Part shown: positions 52,398-60,429 of the stretch, piece after piece
How positions within the stretch are numbered: position 1 is the first letter of the stretch
Layout of the letters: the number at the start of each line of letters is the position of its first letter
Origin: Veillonella sp. T11011-6
Lineage (GTDB): Bacteria; Bacillota; Negativicutes; Veillonellales; Veillonellaceae
Assembly: GCF_002959755.1 (NCBI RefSeq)
Contig: NZ_PPCW01000005.1
Location: 186,001 to 250,000, forward strand
Direction: 5' to 3'
DNA length: 64,000 bases
Program-made: the position numbers and the translations under genes
The notes under the pieces: model-generated
What the model was told of the DNA's origin: nothing
The model's input: only the letters and a program-made list of their open reading frames with translations
Database searches by the model: none

Positions 52398-52820
52398 ATG
52401 AGACGAATTATAATTGCTGCCATTCTAACAGTAATCTGTGCTGTTGGGGCAGGTACATCATTTGCTGTAAATGATCTACCAAATTTTGGCGAATGGATGA
52501 AAATGAATGAACAACAGTTTAGAAAACCACATAGACATGATGGTCCTAATATGCATATGGATAAACATATGATGGATGGAAATAATCAAATGATGCCTCA
52601 AGATGGTATGGGACCAAACAATGGTGAGCATATGAATCAAAATGGTCAAAATCAAATGATGCCTCAAGGCGGTATGGGGCCAAACAATGGTGGACATATG
52701 CACTCAAATGGTCAAATGTCTCCACAAGGCCAACCACCTCAAGGCCAACCACCTCAAGGTTCGCAACCTAATGGTAATGCTTCAGAACAAGCACCTAATG
52801 GTGAGACACAAGCTCAATAA
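52398..52820 (+). CDS. Secreted Met/His/Asn-rich protein
   Basis: A 140-residue exported protein. Signal peptide 1 to about 22, NDLPNFGEWMKMNEQQF equivalent to the NDLPSYTAWKQDNAQQF of the first cassette, then Met/His-rich repeats of about 20 residues (NQMMPQ[DG]GMGPNNG[EG]HM, two copies) and a Pro/Gln tail. Met and His clusters resemble metal-binding tails of periplasmic copper proteins, but that is only composition. AAGGAGGACCT precedes ATG, 9 bases after the HAAS gene. Confidence 0.7.
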   Translation: MRRIIIAAILTVICAVGAGTSFAVNDLPNFGEWMKMNEQQFRKPHRHDGPNMHMDKHMMDGNNQMMPQDGMGPNNGEHMNQNGQNQMMPQGGMGPNNGGHMHSNGQMSPQGQPPQGQPPQGSQPNGNASEQAPNGETQAQ

Positions 52821-52944
52821 AATATATAAAACTATTAATATAGATTTAGCCATATATTTTAAAGGTATTAACAGATATAGAGTTAGATATATCTGAGGAT
52901 ATCGTTGATTTCATCGTATTTAAATATTAGATAGAGGTAAAAAT

Positions 52945-53424
52945 ATGAAAAAACTTTTAATTGCTACAGTATTAACCGCAGCATTTGGGATTGGCGGTGT
53001 AACATTTGCTGCTACTAATGACGTACAAAATAATAATGAGCCAATCAAGATGAACTTGTTAGTAGAACGAAATCATGATGATGCAAACAATTTCCAAGAT
53101 AAAAAAGGTGATATGCCATCAGAATGTCAAAATAATCAAATGCATGGTCAACATCGAATGGGGCATATGCCAATGAATCATCAAGATGATAATATGCCTC
53201 CACATGTTGATGGTGACCAAATGAGACCAGAAGGTCAAAATCACCAAATGAGACCAGAAGGTCAAAATCACCAAATGAGACCAGATGGCCAAAATCATCA
53301 AATGAGACCACAAGGTCATAATCATCAAATGCCACCACAAGGCCAACCACCTCAACAGCCTAATGGCAATGCTCCACAACCACCAATGGAGCAAGGCGCA
53401 TCACAAACTACACAACACCAATAA
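52945..53424 (+). CDS. Secreted Met/His/Gln-rich repeat protein
   Basis: A 159-residue exported protein. Signal peptide 1 to about 23 (ends VTFAAT), then a His/Met/Asp region and four 9-residue repeats of the form QNHQMRPEG (residues about 92-130), a Pro/Gln-rich tail and no enzymatic domain. It follows the second PadR-HAAS cassette by 124 bases without its own PadR. TAGAGGTAAAAAT precedes ATG. It probably belongs to the same family as the two preceding secreted proteins. Confidence 0.7.
   Translation: MKKLLIATVLTAAFGIGGVTFAATNDVQNNNEPIKMNLLVERNHDDANNFQDKKGDMPSECQNNQMHGQHRMGHMPMNHQDDNMPPHVDGDQMRPEGQNHQMRPEGQNHQMRPDGQNHQMRPQGHNHQMPPQGQPPQQPNGNAPQPPMEQGASQTTQHQ
53218..53335. repeat. Coding 27-bp tandem repeat (QNHQMRPEG)
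   Basis: Four to five units of 27 bp (core ATGAGACCAGAAGGTCAAAA); the first two are identical and the later ones drift. It lies inside the secreted protein gene. Confidence 0.8.
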
Positions 53425-53431
53425 TACTCTT

Positions 53432-53597
53432 ATAGGATTCTCTCTCTGAACACTAAATAGAGACGTGGTCATGAAAGTGCATTCATGGCCACTGTAGAGC
53501 CATACACTCTACGTGATACATTCGTATCAGAATCTCTCTCTTACACACAATAACTACACACAAACAAAAAGAGCTCCTCAGTGAAGGAGCTCTTTTT
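53432..53597 (+). ncRNA. Candidate small RNA or structured 3' UTR with CUCUCUC motifs
   Basis: Two single-stranded CTCTCTCT motifs (53440-53447, 53534-53541) bracket three hairpins: GTGGTCATGAA/TTCATGGCCAC (53465-53492), GTAGAG/CTCTAC (53494-53512) and TGATAC/GTATCA (53514-53529). A 13-bp terminator closes it. No own promoter is evident, so it may be processed from the mRNA of the preceding secreted protein gene. Confidence 0.55.
53566..53597. terminator. Bidirectional terminator
   Basis: AAAAAGAGCTCCT (53566-53578) pairs with AGGAGCTCTTTTT (53585-53597). It serves the plus-strand RNA and the converging pyrFE transcript. Confidence 0.9.
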
Positions 53598-53613
53598 GTA
53601 TCTGTTTATAATT

Positions 53614-54201
53614 TTATTTGATGTGTTTAGAACCACGTTCTGTCATAGCTACGCCGTCTTTGCAAAGAGGGCATTCTTCAGGTTTGTATGTAGGAACTTC
53701 GAGGTTAAGCAATGCTTGTACTTTTTCGTGAGGCACGCCGAATTCTGCTTTACCACCAGAGCGGTTAACGAGCAAACCTACACCTACGATTTCACCACCA
53801 GATTGGTTTACAACATTTACTACTTCTTGTACAGAGCCACCAGTAGTTACGATATCTTCAACGATAAGTACGCGTGTGCCTGGCTCGATTTTGAAGCCGC
53901 GGCGCAATGTCATAACACCTTTTTCACGTTCTGTGAAGATAGCGCGTGTGCCAAGAGCTTTACCTACTTCATGGGCTAGTAAGATACCGCCAGTCATAGG
54001 TCCAATAACGAGTTCTACATTTTGATCGCGGAAGCGTTCAGCTAATTCTTTACAAAGTGCTTCTGTGTATTTTGGATGTTGCAATACATTGAATTTTTCA
54101 ACGTACATTGGGCTGTGGAGACCAGATGTCAAAAGGAAGTGACCTTCTAAAATAGCTTGAGTGTCGATGAGTAATTGTTTTACTTCTTGTTCTGTCATCA
54201 T
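53614..54201 (-). CDS. pyrE: Orotate phosphoribosyltransferase
   Basis: A 195-residue enzyme making OMP from orotate and PRPP. The PRPP loop VLIVEDIVTTGGSV and SGLHSPMYVEKF are diagnostic. A C-terminal extension with CPLC (about residue 178) is present. The double ATG start overlaps the pyrF stop by 4 bases, so pyrF-pyrE is one unit on the minus strand. Confidence 0.94.
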   Translation of the reverse strand: MMTEQEVKQLLIDTQAILEGHFLLTSGLHSPMYVEKFNVLQHPKYTEALCKELAERFRDQNVELVIGPMTGGILLAHEVGKALGTRAIFTEREKGVMTLRRGFKIEPGTRVLIVEDIVTTGGSVQEVVNVVNQSGGEIVGVGLLVNRSGGKAEFGVPHEKVQALLNLEVPTYKPEECPLCKDGVAMTERGSKHIK

Positions 54202-54917
54202 TTGGATACATTCTCCATTTCTTCAATAATTAAACGAACTGCTTCACGAGGATTTTCAGCCTGTGTAATAGGGCGGCCAATAACGAGGCGAGATGCACCA
54301 TCTTGCAATGCGCTAGCAGGTGTAGCAACGCGCTTTTGGTCGTCAGTTGTTGCAAAGGATGGGCGAATACCAGGTGTTACGATGAGGAAGTCCTCACCAC
54401 AGGCTTGGCGAATCATTTTAGCCTCCAATGCGGAGCATACAACACCATCCATGCCGCAATCTTTGGCAAGTTTAGCAAGGCGAATAACTTGGTCAGAAAT
54501 AGGTAGTTGCCCACCAGTTGCAGTCCAAGCTTCATCATCAAAGCTAGTTAACACAGTGATTGCTAATAATTTGGCTCTTTCAACCCCTAATTGTTCAGCT
54601 GTTTCATGCGCGGCTTTTACAGCTGCTTTCATCATAACAGGACCACCTTGACCATGCATAGTGATCAAGTTAGCACCCAAACGTGTTAGGGAAGATACGC
54701 CATGCGCTACTGTGTTTGGAATATCATGCAATTTCAAATCAAGAAATACTTGTTTGTTTTGCTCTTGTAAAAAGCGAACTGTTTGCTCTCCTTCGGCGTA
54801 GAATAGCTCCATACCGACCTTGTAAAAGCTAACCGCATCACCAAGGGATGTTACGATTTCTTTCATGTCATCCATTGTGGATACATCAAGGGCAACGATT
54901 AATCTGTCATCTGCCAT
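54198..54917 (-). CDS. pyrF: Orotidine 5'-phosphate decarboxylase
   Basis: A 239-residue type 1 enzyme forming UMP. VALDVSTMDD, catalytic DLKLHDIPNTV (Lys-Asp network), TPGIRPS and RLVIGRPIT are visible. GGAGGTTGCAAG precedes ATG 54917. It is the first gene of the pyrF-pyrE pair; other pyr genes are not in the window. Confidence 0.95.
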   Translation of the reverse strand: MADDRLIVALDVSTMDDMKEIVTSLGDAVSFYKVGMELFYAEGEQTVRFLQEQNKQVFLDLKLHDIPNTVAHGVSSLTRLGANLITMHGQGGPVMMKAAVKAAHETAEQLGVERAKLLAITVLTSFDDEAWTATGGQLPISDQVIRLAKLAKDCGMDGVVCSALEAKMIRQACGEDFLIVTPGIRPSFATTDDQKRVATPASALQDGASRLVIGRPITQAENPREAVRLIIEEMENVSK

Positions 54918-54959
54918 CTTGCAACCTCCATACTACATATATATCTAAATAATTTTCAC

Positions 54960-55020
54960 ATACAGAGGGCCCATCTGTCAATTAAATTTGATGTGAAAGA
55001 GGTGACTATTAGTCACCCTT
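54960..55020. promoter_or_regulatory. Symmetric elements between pyrF and the exonuclease gene
   Basis: The 203-bp divergent gap holds a GGGCCC-centred near-palindrome (ACAGAGGGCCCATCTGT) and a perfect hairpin GGTGACT-ATT-AGTCACC. On the minus strand the latter would lie at or before the pyrF transcript start. A role in pyrF control is possible but unproven. Confidence 0.35.
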
Positions 55021-55120
55021 GAATAGTAGATTATAGACTGTTTCATGCTATAATAAATGGAGAAAATGAATATAATTCTTATATATAGAGTTTAAAATAT
55101 ATAGATTTGAAAGGAGTCCT

Positions 55121-55750
55121 ATGTTAGATTTTGTTGCATTAGACTTTGAAACAGCTAATAAATTTAAAAATAGTGCGTGCTCCTTAGCGGTTATTACCGT
55201 AAAGGACGGACAGATTACCAAAAAGGCATACAGCCTTATTAAGCCACCATTCATGAGCTTCGATGATGAATGTATTGAAATTCATGGCATTCAACCAAAG
55301 GATGTTATCCACGAGAAAACATTTGATCAATTGTGGAATGCTATCTACGAAAATCACTTAAAAGGCAATATCATGGTAGCTCACAATGCAAAATTCGATA
55401 TGAATGTATTGCGTGCTACACTAGATTATTATAAAATCCCTTGGCCCGATCTTGATTATGCATGTACGGTGAAACTTTCACGTGCAGTATGGCCAGATTT
55501 AGTAAACCATAAGCTAAATACAATGGCTGCATACATCGGAGTCGAGTTTAAACATCACTACGCATTAGATGATGCGGAAACATGTGCTAAGGTTGTATTA
55601 GAGGCAGCTAAAGTTAAGGGCGTTAATAGCTTGCCAGATTTATTGAAGGCTACAGGTGTACCACTAGAACCATTTATTGATGACAAAAATCGCGCTGCTC
55701 AAGAGGCTTTGCATAAAGAACCTGAGCCAGAGCAAATGTCATTCTTTTAG
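55121..55750 (+). CDS. DnaQ-like DEDDh 3'-5' exonuclease with clamp-binding tail
   Basis: A 209-residue exonuclease of the epsilon/PolC type. ExoI FVALDFETAN (Asp, Glu), ExoII VAHNAKFDMNVL (Asp), ExoIII HYALDDAETCAKV (His, Asp). The last five residues QMSFF match the beta-clamp binding pentapeptide (QxSLF-like), implying recruitment to the sliding clamp. It sits 14 bases before deoC with its own GGAG. Together with deoC-deoA-cdd it could feed DNA degradation products to salvage. Confidence 0.88.
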   Translation: MLDFVALDFETANKFKNSACSLAVITVKDGQITKKAYSLIKPPFMSFDDECIEIHGIQPKDVIHEKTFDQLWNAIYENHLKGNIMVAHNAKFDMNVLRATLDYYKIPWPDLDYACTVKLSRAVWPDLVNHKLNTMAAYIGVEFKHHYALDDAETCAKVVLEAAKVKGVNSLPDLLKATGVPLEPFIDDKNRAAQEALHKEPEPEQMSFF

Positions 55751-55764
55751 TAAGGAGAGACACT

Positions 55765-56427
55765 ATGTTAGGTAAAGAATTATTATCTTATGTGGATCAC
55801 ACATTATTGCGTCCAACAGCTACATGGGAAGACATTAAAGAGATTTGTGAAGCCGGGGTAGCTTATAATACAGCCTCTGTTTGTATTCCGCCAGATTTTG
55901 TGGCTTCTGCTCATGAATCGTATCCAGAGCTTAATGTATGCACTGTTATTGGATTCCCTTTAGGTTATGAAACGACAGAGGTGAAGGTAGCTGAAACAAA
56001 GCAAGCCCTTGCAGAAGGTGCTTCTGAAATTGATATGGTCATAAACCTTGGCAATGTAAAACAAGGGAACTTTGATGCGGTTACTGATGAAATTAAAGCA
56101 CTTAAAGCAGCCTGTGGAGATAAAATCTTAAAGGTTATTATTGAAACTTGCTACCTTACTGATTCTGAAAAGGTAGCGCTTTGCAAATGCATTACAGATG
56201 GTGGCGCGGACTACATCAAGACATCTACAGGTTTTGGTAGTAGTGGAGCTAGTATTGAAGATATTCAACTCTTTAAAAAACACATCGGCCCTAATGTAAA
56301 AATTAAGGCTGCCGGTGGTATTCGTTCTATCTCTGATATGAAAGCTTATATTGCAGAAGGTTGTAGCCGTATTGGTGCCAGTGCAGCTGTAGAACTACTA
56401 AAAGATCACTTAGACGAAGAAGTATAA
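55765..56427 (+). CDS. deoC: Deoxyribose-phosphate aldolase
   Basis: A 220-residue aldolase splitting 2-deoxyribose 5-phosphate to acetaldehyde and glyceraldehyde 3-phosphate. Schiff-base lysine in YIKTSTGFG, second active-site lysine in KIKAAGGIR, N-terminal VDHTLLRPTAT. AAGGAGAGAC precedes ATG 55765; this GGAGAG-type site could pair with CUCUCUC RNAs. Confidence 0.95.
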   Translation: MLGKELLSYVDHTLLRPTATWEDIKEICEAGVAYNTASVCIPPDFVASAHESYPELNVCTVIGFPLGYETTEVKVAETKQALAEGASEIDMVINLGNVKQGNFDAVTDEIKALKAACGDKILKVIIETCYLTDSEKVALCKCITDGGADYIKTSTGFGSSGASIEDIQLFKKHIGPNVKIKAAGGIRSISDMKAYIAEGCSRIGASAAVELLKDHLDEEV

Positions 56428-56431
56428 TAGA

Positions 56432-56463
56432 AAACCACCTAGGCCGTGCTTAGGTGGTTTCTT
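56432..56463 (+). terminator. Weak hairpin between deoC and deoA
   Basis: AAACCACCTA pairs with TAGGTGGTTT and is followed by CTTAG rather than a long T run, so it is probably partial. Confidence 0.5.
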
Positions 56464-56480
56464 AGAATGGCGGTGTAACT

Positions 56481-57782
56481 ATGCGTATATATGATATTAT
56501 CCTGAAAAAACGAGCAAATTTACCGTTAACAGATGAAGAAATCCGTTTTGTTATCGATGGCTATGTGAATGGGGACATTCCAGATTATCAAGTGAGTGCC
56601 TTATTGATGACCATTGTGTTTAATGGCATGAGCGCTCGAGAGCTTGGGACCTTGACCTTAGCTATGGCTCAATCAGGTCATATGGTAGATTTATCTAGTA
56701 TTAATGGCATTACTGTAGATAAGCATAGTACCGGTGGTGTAGGCGACAAGACTACGCTTATCATTGCACCCCTTGTGGCGGCTTGCGGAGGCAAGGTGGC
56801 GAAAATGTCTGGCCGTGGCCTTGGTCATACAGGTGGCACTATCGATAAGATGGAATCCATACCAAATCTAAAGGTGTCATTGGACCAAGAGACATTTATT
56901 AATCAAGTTAATACAATAGGACTTGCCGTTATCGGACAGTCTGATGGTTTAGCTCCGGCGGATAAAAAACTCTATGCGTTGCGTGATGTAACAGGTACTG
57001 TAGATAGTATTCCACTTATTGCATCCTCAGTAATGAGTAAAAAATTAGCCTCTGGTGCACAAGCCATTTTGCTGGATGTAAAGGTTGGTAGTGGCGCCTT
57101 TATGAAAACTCTGGATGATGCTCGCGCATTGGCAAAAGCTATGGTAGATATTGGTAAGGAAAATGGCCGTTCTGTTAAGGCTGTTTTAACCGATATGGAC
57201 CGACCACTAGGTCACGCCATTGGTAATGCTTTGGAAATTCGTGAGGTTATTGACACCTTGAAAGGTCATGGCCCAGAGGATTTAACTCATGAATGTCTTA
57301 TCATGGCAGCCCATATGCTTGTGTTGAGCCAAATTTGTGATTATGAAACAGCTCTTAGTCGCGTACAAGAGGCCCTTAATTCGGGAGCTGCTCTTGAACG
57401 ATTGCATATGATGATTGATGCCCAAGGTGGAGATAGCCGAGTTCTTGATGATGAAAGCTTATTAGTTATCGGAAAATTTACTTATGAGGTTACAGCGCCT
57501 CTAGACGGTTATATTACACATATGAATACAGAACAATGTGGTATTGCATCTGTTATGCTTGGCGCAGGTCGTACAGTTAAGGATGGTCCTATTGATTACA
57601 GTGCAGGTATCGTAATGCATAAGAAAACAGGTGATACTGTTCGAGCTGGTGAAAGTATAGCTACTCTGTATGCTTCAGATGAAAGCTTGCTCGCCAATGC
57701 TAGTAAAACGTATTTAGAGGCAATTACCTTTGGACAAACTGCACCAGCTGTGGTGGATACGATTCTTGATATGGTGGAATGA
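56481..57782 (+). CDS. deoA: Pyrimidine-nucleoside phosphorylase
   Basis: A 433-residue thymidine/uridine phosphorylase. KHSTGGVGDKTTLI (phosphate site), SGRGLGHTGGTIDK and a C-terminal MKTL-to-GAGR domain match the Pyn/DeoA family. It cleaves pyrimidine nucleosides to base and (deoxy)ribose 1-phosphate. It shares the deo operon with deoC and cdd. The choice of Pdp (Gram-positive, broad) over DeoA (thymidine) is open. Confidence 0.93.
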   Translation: MRIYDIILKKRANLPLTDEEIRFVIDGYVNGDIPDYQVSALLMTIVFNGMSARELGTLTLAMAQSGHMVDLSSINGITVDKHSTGGVGDKTTLIIAPLVAACGGKVAKMSGRGLGHTGGTIDKMESIPNLKVSLDQETFINQVNTIGLAVIGQSDGLAPADKKLYALRDVTGTVDSIPLIASSVMSKKLASGAQAILLDVKVGSGAFMKTLDDARALAKAMVDIGKENGRSVKAVLTDMDRPLGHAIGNALEIREVIDTLKGHGPEDLTHECLIMAAHMLVLSQICDYETALSRVQEALNSGAALERLHMMIDAQGGDSRVLDDESLLVIGKFTYEVTAPLDGYITHMNTEQCGIASVMLGAGRTVKDGPIDYSAGIVMHKKTGDTVRAGESIATLYASDESLLANASKTYLEAITFGQTAPAVVDTILDMVE

Positions 57783-57813
57783 GGAAATCCATATGATAGA
57801 AAAGGAAACACAT

Positions 57814-58209
57814 ATGACAGAACAAGAAATTCAAAATCTTATCGAGCGTGCCATAGTAGCTCGTAAGAAAAGCTATAGTCCCTATTCCCATTTTGGTGTA
57901 GGTGCAGCCCTTGTATGCGAGGATGGGAGTATTTATGAAGGCTGTAATATAGAAAATGCTTCCTATGGCTTAACGAACTGTGCAGAACGAACTGCTATAT
58001 TTAAAGCTGTATCAGAAGGACATACAAAATTTAAGGCCCTTGCCGTAGTTGCTGATACGGAAGGACCTTGTGCACCTTGTGGCGCTTGTCGCCAGGTGAT
58101 TTCTGAATTTGAAATACCACAGATTATTTTGGCTAATTTAAAAGGCAATTATAGAGTTGTTAGTCTTGATGAGTTATTACCATTTAGATTTGGCTCTGAT
58201 AGTTTATAG
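57814..58209 (+). CDS. cdd: Cytidine deaminase
   Basis: A 131-residue zinc deaminase. CNIENASYGLTNCAERTAIF carries the catalytic Glu and first zinc Cys, and GPCAPCGACRQ the other two. I chose ATG 57814 (MTEQEIQNL, AAAAGGA upstream); ATG 57793 with GAGGAAA upstream would add seven residues and is nearly as good. Last gene of the exonuclease-deoC-deoA-cdd run. Confidence 0.94.
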   Translation: MTEQEIQNLIERAIVARKKSYSPYSHFGVGAALVCEDGSIYEGCNIENASYGLTNCAERTAIFKAVSEGHTKFKALAVVADTEGPCAPCGACRQVISEFEIPQIILANLKGNYRVVSLDELLPFRFGSDSL

Positions 58210-58213
58210 TAAA

Positions 58214-58243
58214 AAAAGAGACCACATATGTGGTCTCTTTTAC
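58214..58243. terminator. Bidirectional terminator
   Basis: AAAAGAGACCACA and TGTGGTCTCTTTT form a perfect hairpin between converging cdd and metQ. Confidence 0.9.
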
Positions 58244-58251
58244 TTTATACC

Positions 58252-59073
58252 TTAGAATGCAGGAACAACTGCACCTTTGTATTTTTCTTCAATGAATTTT
58301 TTGATTTCAGCGCTATGAAGTGCTTCCATTAATTTTTTGATGCGAGGATCACTTTCATTACCTTTTAGTACAGTTACAATATTTACGTAAGGGGAATCTT
58401 TAGATTCGATGAACAATGCATCTTTACCAGGGTTAAGACCTGCATTTAATGCAAAGTTTGTGTTGATAGCTGCTAATGCAACATCGTCGATGGAACGAGG
58501 TACTTGAGCTGCTTCCAATTCAACGAATTGGTAACCATTAGGGTTGGAAGCGATATCTTGTACTGTAGATAAGATATTGCTGGAGTCTTTTAATGTAATA
58601 AGACCTGCTTTTTGTAATAACAATAATGCACGACCACCGTTTGTAGGGTCATTAGGGATAGCAATTTTAGCACCTTTAGGAAGATCTTTCAAATCTTTGA
58701 TTTGACGGGAATATAAGCCCATTGGTTCAAGATGAACACCACCAGCAGATACTAATGGAAGGTTATGAGCTTTTGCGAATTCATCCATGTAAGGTACATG
58801 TTGGAAGAAGTTTGCATCGATTTCTTTATCACCCAAAGCAAGGTTTGGTGTGTTGTAATCAGTGAATTCAGTGATTTGTAAATCAATACCATCTTTTGCC
58901 AAGATAGGTTTAACTTGTTCCAAGATTTCTGCGTGAGGTACTGCTGTAGCACCGATTTTTAATACTTGCTTGCCATTGCTAGCAGCTTGCTTGCTGTTGT
59001 CGTTACCGCAACCCGCGATCAATAAAGCACCGCCAAGGATTACAGTAGCCGCTAATGCTAAAAATTTTCTCAT
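58252..59073 (-). CDS. metQ: Methionine-type ABC transporter substrate-binding lipoprotein
   Basis: A 273-residue NlpA/MetQ-family lipoprotein. The signal peptide and lipobox LIAGC have the Cys at about residue 21-22. The binding domain has KIGATAVPHAEIL, ANFFQHVPYMDEF, IPNDPTNGGRALLLL and AAQVPRSIDDVALAAIN. The start is ATG 59073 with AAAGGAG upstream; an upstream ATG at 59082 overlaps it. No permease or ATPase gene (metI, metN) is adjacent, so it is an orphan component. No SAM riboswitch or T-box was recognised upstream. Confidence 0.9.
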   Translation of the reverse strand: MRKFLALAATVILGGALLIAGCGNDNSKQAASNGKQVLKIGATAVPHAEILEQVKPILAKDGIDLQITEFTDYNTPNLALGDKEIDANFFQHVPYMDEFAKAHNLPLVSAGGVHLEPMGLYSRQIKDLKDLPKGAKIAIPNDPTNGGRALLLLQKAGLITLKDSSNILSTVQDIASNPNGYQFVELEAAQVPRSIDDVALAAINTNFALNAGLNPGKDALFIESKDSPYVNIVTVLKGNESDPRIKKLMEALHSAEIKKFIEEKYKGAVVPAF

Positions 59074-59118
59074 TAGACACACTCCTTTTACAATTAGTTC
59101 ATTTAAAATATTACATTA

Positions 59119-59147
59119 ATAGTACTAAATTATTTCCTATCTATCAA
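59119..59147 (-). promoter_or_regulatory. Promoter of metQ
   Basis: On the minus strand TTGATA (59142-59147), a 17-bp spacer and TACTAT (59119-59124). Confidence 0.6.
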
Positions 59148-59188
59148 GAAGGAATTATTGTGAGTTCTCCATAGTTTAAAGTTATAGC

Positions 59189-59248
59189 AAAAAGAGATTT
59201 TCAAACTAACATCTATAAAACGTTGTTAAAGTTTGGAAATCTCTCTTT
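59189..59248 (-). terminator. Terminator of menA
   Basis: A long imperfect inverted repeat, AAAAGAGATTTTCAAACT with AGTTTGGAAATCTCTCTTT. On the minus strand it ends in CTCTTTTTG. Confidence 0.75.
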
Positions 59249-59292
59249 GTTTTATGTAATTGTATGTAGTGTATGTACGTATTGGTAAATAC

Positions 59293-60189
59293 TTATTTGC
59301 CAATAATTAAACCTATGGACCACATGATTTGGTAAATCATAGCTGCTCCCGCAGTGGTGTCCATCGCTTTGTCGAGCAGGAATTCATCTGTTTTTGTACT
59401 TAAGGTGTGTACAGTTTTGAAAGCTAGTGGTGCTGCGAAGAAGGCTAATAGGGAAAACCATGTCATGTGACCTACAATGATCCATGCAAGGATCCAAATA
59501 AAGTTGAATAGGTAGGTGATGCTCATCAAACTGAGGGCGCGTTCTCGGCCCAAAACGATTGGTAATGTACGACGACCGTGGCTTTCATCATTTCTAATAT
59601 CACGAATGTTATTAGTGAGCATAATGGAGCCAACTAGTAATGTAGATGGAATAGCAGGTATCAATAATGCTGAGGATAAGTCACGTGTCCATGCGTATCC
59701 TGTAATGAGTACGATAGCAAACCCCATAGCGATGCCAGAAGAAATTTCCCCAAACGGTGTACGGGAAATTGGTTTTGGACCGCCAGAATAGAGGAAGCTA
59801 ATTAGAATGCAAAGGAAACCTGCTGGAATATAGTACCAAGTAATGGTTGCCGATAGGTAAAGACCGATGATAATAGGTACTACCATGAGCACCTTAATCA
59901 TGGTAACGATAAGCTCTGGTGTAATGGCACCACGCGTAATAGAACCAGCATTACCAACCTTTTGCCCCGCATCGAGACCAGATTTAAAATCTTTATATTC
60001 ATTCCATAAATTAGCTACAATTTGAGCTGTTACAACAGCTAAAAATATTAAAACTGTATGGAAAATGGCAAGACCTGTACCGTGAGTGGCACCAAATGCA
60101 TAATAGCTAAAGGCTGCACCTAAAATGGTAGGCCCTAAAGCAGCTGCTAATGTACGAGGCCTAGTGAGTGGAATTATTTCTTGTATCAT
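59293..60189 (-). CDS. menA: 1,4-dihydroxy-2-naphthoate polyprenyltransferase
   Basis: A 298-residue UbiA-superfamily membrane prenyltransferase with about eight or nine membrane segments. The first Asp-rich site is NLWNEYKDFKSGLDAGQKVG and the second NNIRDIRNDESHGRRTLP. It attaches the prenyl tail to DHNA from the men operon 30 kb away. ATG 60189 (MIQEIIPLTRPRTL) is the family-like start. The nearest ribosome binding site AAAGGAG (60213-60219) is 23 bases away, but a GCACAC/GTGTGC hairpin between them would shorten the distance to 8. Confidence 0.92.
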   Translation of the reverse strand: MIQEIIPLTRPRTLAAALGPTILGAAFSYYAFGATHGTGLAIFHTVLIFLAVVTAQIVANLWNEYKDFKSGLDAGQKVGNAGSITRGAITPELIVTMIKVLMVVPIIIGLYLSATITWYYIPAGFLCILISFLYSGGPKPISRTPFGEISSGIAMGFAIVLITGYAWTRDLSSALLIPAIPSTLLVGSIMLTNNIRDIRNDESHGRRTLPIVLGRERALSLMSITYLFNFIWILAWIIVGHMTWFSLLAFFAAPLAFKTVHTLSTKTDEFLLDKAMDTTAGAAMIYQIMWSIGLIIGK

Positions 60190-60196
60190 AATAAAA

Positions 60197-60219
60197 GCAC
60201 ACCAAGTGTGCACTCCTTT
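60197..60219 (-). promoter_or_regulatory. menA ribosome binding site with intervening hairpin
   Basis: Minus strand order: AAAGGAG (60219-60213), T, GCACAC-TTG-GTGTGC (60211-60197), TTTTATT, ATG. Folding the 15-nt hairpin leaves 8 nt between ribosome binding site and start codon. Confidence 0.55.
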
Positions 60220-60429
60220 CTATTTCTCATACCCTATATTTACATATCTATTTAAGTATTGTATAGCAGAACTGAAAGGTTGTAAATTAGACTATACAGT
60301 TATACATCTCCATATAGTATAATAATTAGTATATGCAGTATAGATTATCTTTTTGAAATCTTTATGGATGCAGTATGGATTATGAATATAATCTGTATAC
60401 GAATGTATTGTTAAATCGTGAGGTGTCTT

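Noticed and set aside
51050-53335. Regular 27-bp repeats considered as CRISPR
   Set aside because: Units are contiguous with no spacers and translate to in-frame peptide repeats in secreted proteins.
59074-59200. SAM riboswitch or T-box upstream of metQ
   Set aside because: The leader from the predicted promoter is about 40 nt and lacks the conserved elements.
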